Assembly: GCA_947177425.1 (NCBI GenBank)
Contig: CAMWUN010000002.1
Span: 1-64,000, forward strand
Length of the DNA: 64,000 bases
Direction: 5' to 3'
From: an uncultured bacterium
GTDB taxonomy: Bacteria; Bacillota; Clostridia; Lachnospirales; Lachnospiraceae
This document shows, in pieces, positions 63,655 through 64,000 of the stretch (its first letter is position 1; the number at the start of each line of letters is the position of its first letter). Under the pieces are notes generated by a model. The model worked only from the letters and a program-made list of their open reading frames with translations. It was not told the origin of the DNA and did no database searches. A program made the translations under genes and the position numbers.

Positions 63655-64000
63655 TCACTGCTCCCTGTACTGCTTTGGCGTAATGCCGTAATAGTTTTTA
63701 AAGAGTTTGTTAAAATAAGACTGGTTCTGATATCCGCACAGCTTACAGATATCCACTATCTTCTTATTACTCTTTTCCAAAAGTTCCTTTGCTTTGTGCA
63801 TCCGGTAGTCAGTCAGATACTTCACCAGATTGCTTCCTGTTTCCTTTTTAAAAATAAAACTCACATAAGCGGGCGTCAGACATACCTTATCTGCAATTTC
63901 TTCCAGCCCGATGTCATTCATATATTCATTTTTGATGACCTTCTTTATTTCTAAAACCGACTGGCTCACATCAGGCAGAATGTCCGCATTTTTCTCCGAT
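63655..64000 (-). CDS. YesN-type AraC response regulator, C-terminal part (partial)
   Basis: The C-terminal 114 residues of a response regulator; the frame stays open to the window edge, so the receiver domain lies outside. The visible AraC double helix-turn-helix includes CLTPAYVSFIFKKETG and ends DICKLCGYQNQSYFNKLFK and GITPKQYREQ. The next gene is its YesM partner. It probably activates the sugar operon through the paired repeats at 61838-61872. Confidence 0.92.
   Translation of the reverse strand, partial: SEKNADILPDVSQSVLEIKKVIKNEYMNDIGLEEIADKVCLTPAYVSFIFKKETGSNLVKYLTDYRMHKAKELLEKSNKKIVDICKLCGYQNQSYFNKLFKNYYGITPKQYREQ

Overview
The window is about 64 kb of a low-to-mid GC Gram-positive chromosome, best read as a member of the Clostridia, probably family Lachnospiraceae. 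The clues are the crh-like/whiA/rapZ block beside murB, glk and hprK, the cdaA-cdaR-glmM operon, flagellar-type rod genes beside an mreB/mbl gene, strong AGGAGG ribosome binding sites, many DUF/YbbR/CvfB-type Firmicute proteins, and a YesMN-controlled sugar ABC operon. The genus cannot be fixed from sequence alone. I see no rRNA, tRNA, CRISPR array, insertion sequence or prophage. Almost all genes lie on the minus strand; the exceptions are pyrG, an AraC regulator, one ECF sigma/ABC cassette and a 62-residue motility-type protein.

Layout. 1-12 kb: start of fba, a lipid kinase, then a regulatory and wall block (crh-like HPr, whiA, rapZ, murB, glucokinase, hprK, uvrC), followed by ftsH and a DUF1846 gene. 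12-20 kb: pyrG on the plus strand behind a promoter and immediate terminator, an aberrant flagellin, and a GDP-L-fucose/surface glycan cluster (FkbM methyltransferase, fcl, a polytopic membrane protein, gmd). 20-27 kb: AraC regulator, PAP2-like protein, DUF3048 lipoprotein, leuA with a structured leader, the true HPr, and glmM-cdaR-cdaA. 28-37 kb: two unknown membrane proteins, yvyF, comFC, recD2, then flgJ-like/flhP/flhO and mreB. 37-42 kb: uvrA and uvrB behind a perfect SOS box.

42-46 kb holds a plus-strand, AT-richer operon of an ECF sigma factor, a six-helix membrane protein and a two-gene ABC exporter. 46-51 kb is a cell-division wall-hydrolysis block (S41 protease, EnvC-like M23 protein, FtsX, FtsE) plus a PucR-type regulator. 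51-54.5 kb has a YjfB-like protein overlapping a CPBP protease, CvfB and an acyl-ACP thioesterase. 54.5-64 kb is one carbohydrate operon: YesN/YesM two-component system, solute-binding protein, two permeases, PIG-L deacetylase, GH65 phosphorylase and HAD hydrolase.

Functional themes. Catabolite control is unusually complete in one place: genuine HPr (His15, Ser46), a Crh-like paralogue (Glu15, Ser46), HPr kinase/phosphorylase and glucokinase. Envelope building is covered by murB, glmM with c-di-AMP synthesis, mreB, FtsEX-EnvC and the fucose cluster. Nucleotide excision repair is represented by uvrA, uvrB and uvrC. The less explained parts are the truncated flagellin beside sugar genes, the sigma/ABC cassette, the PIG-L plus GH65 sugar operon, the leuA leader, and a 36-bp element repeated beside two terminators.
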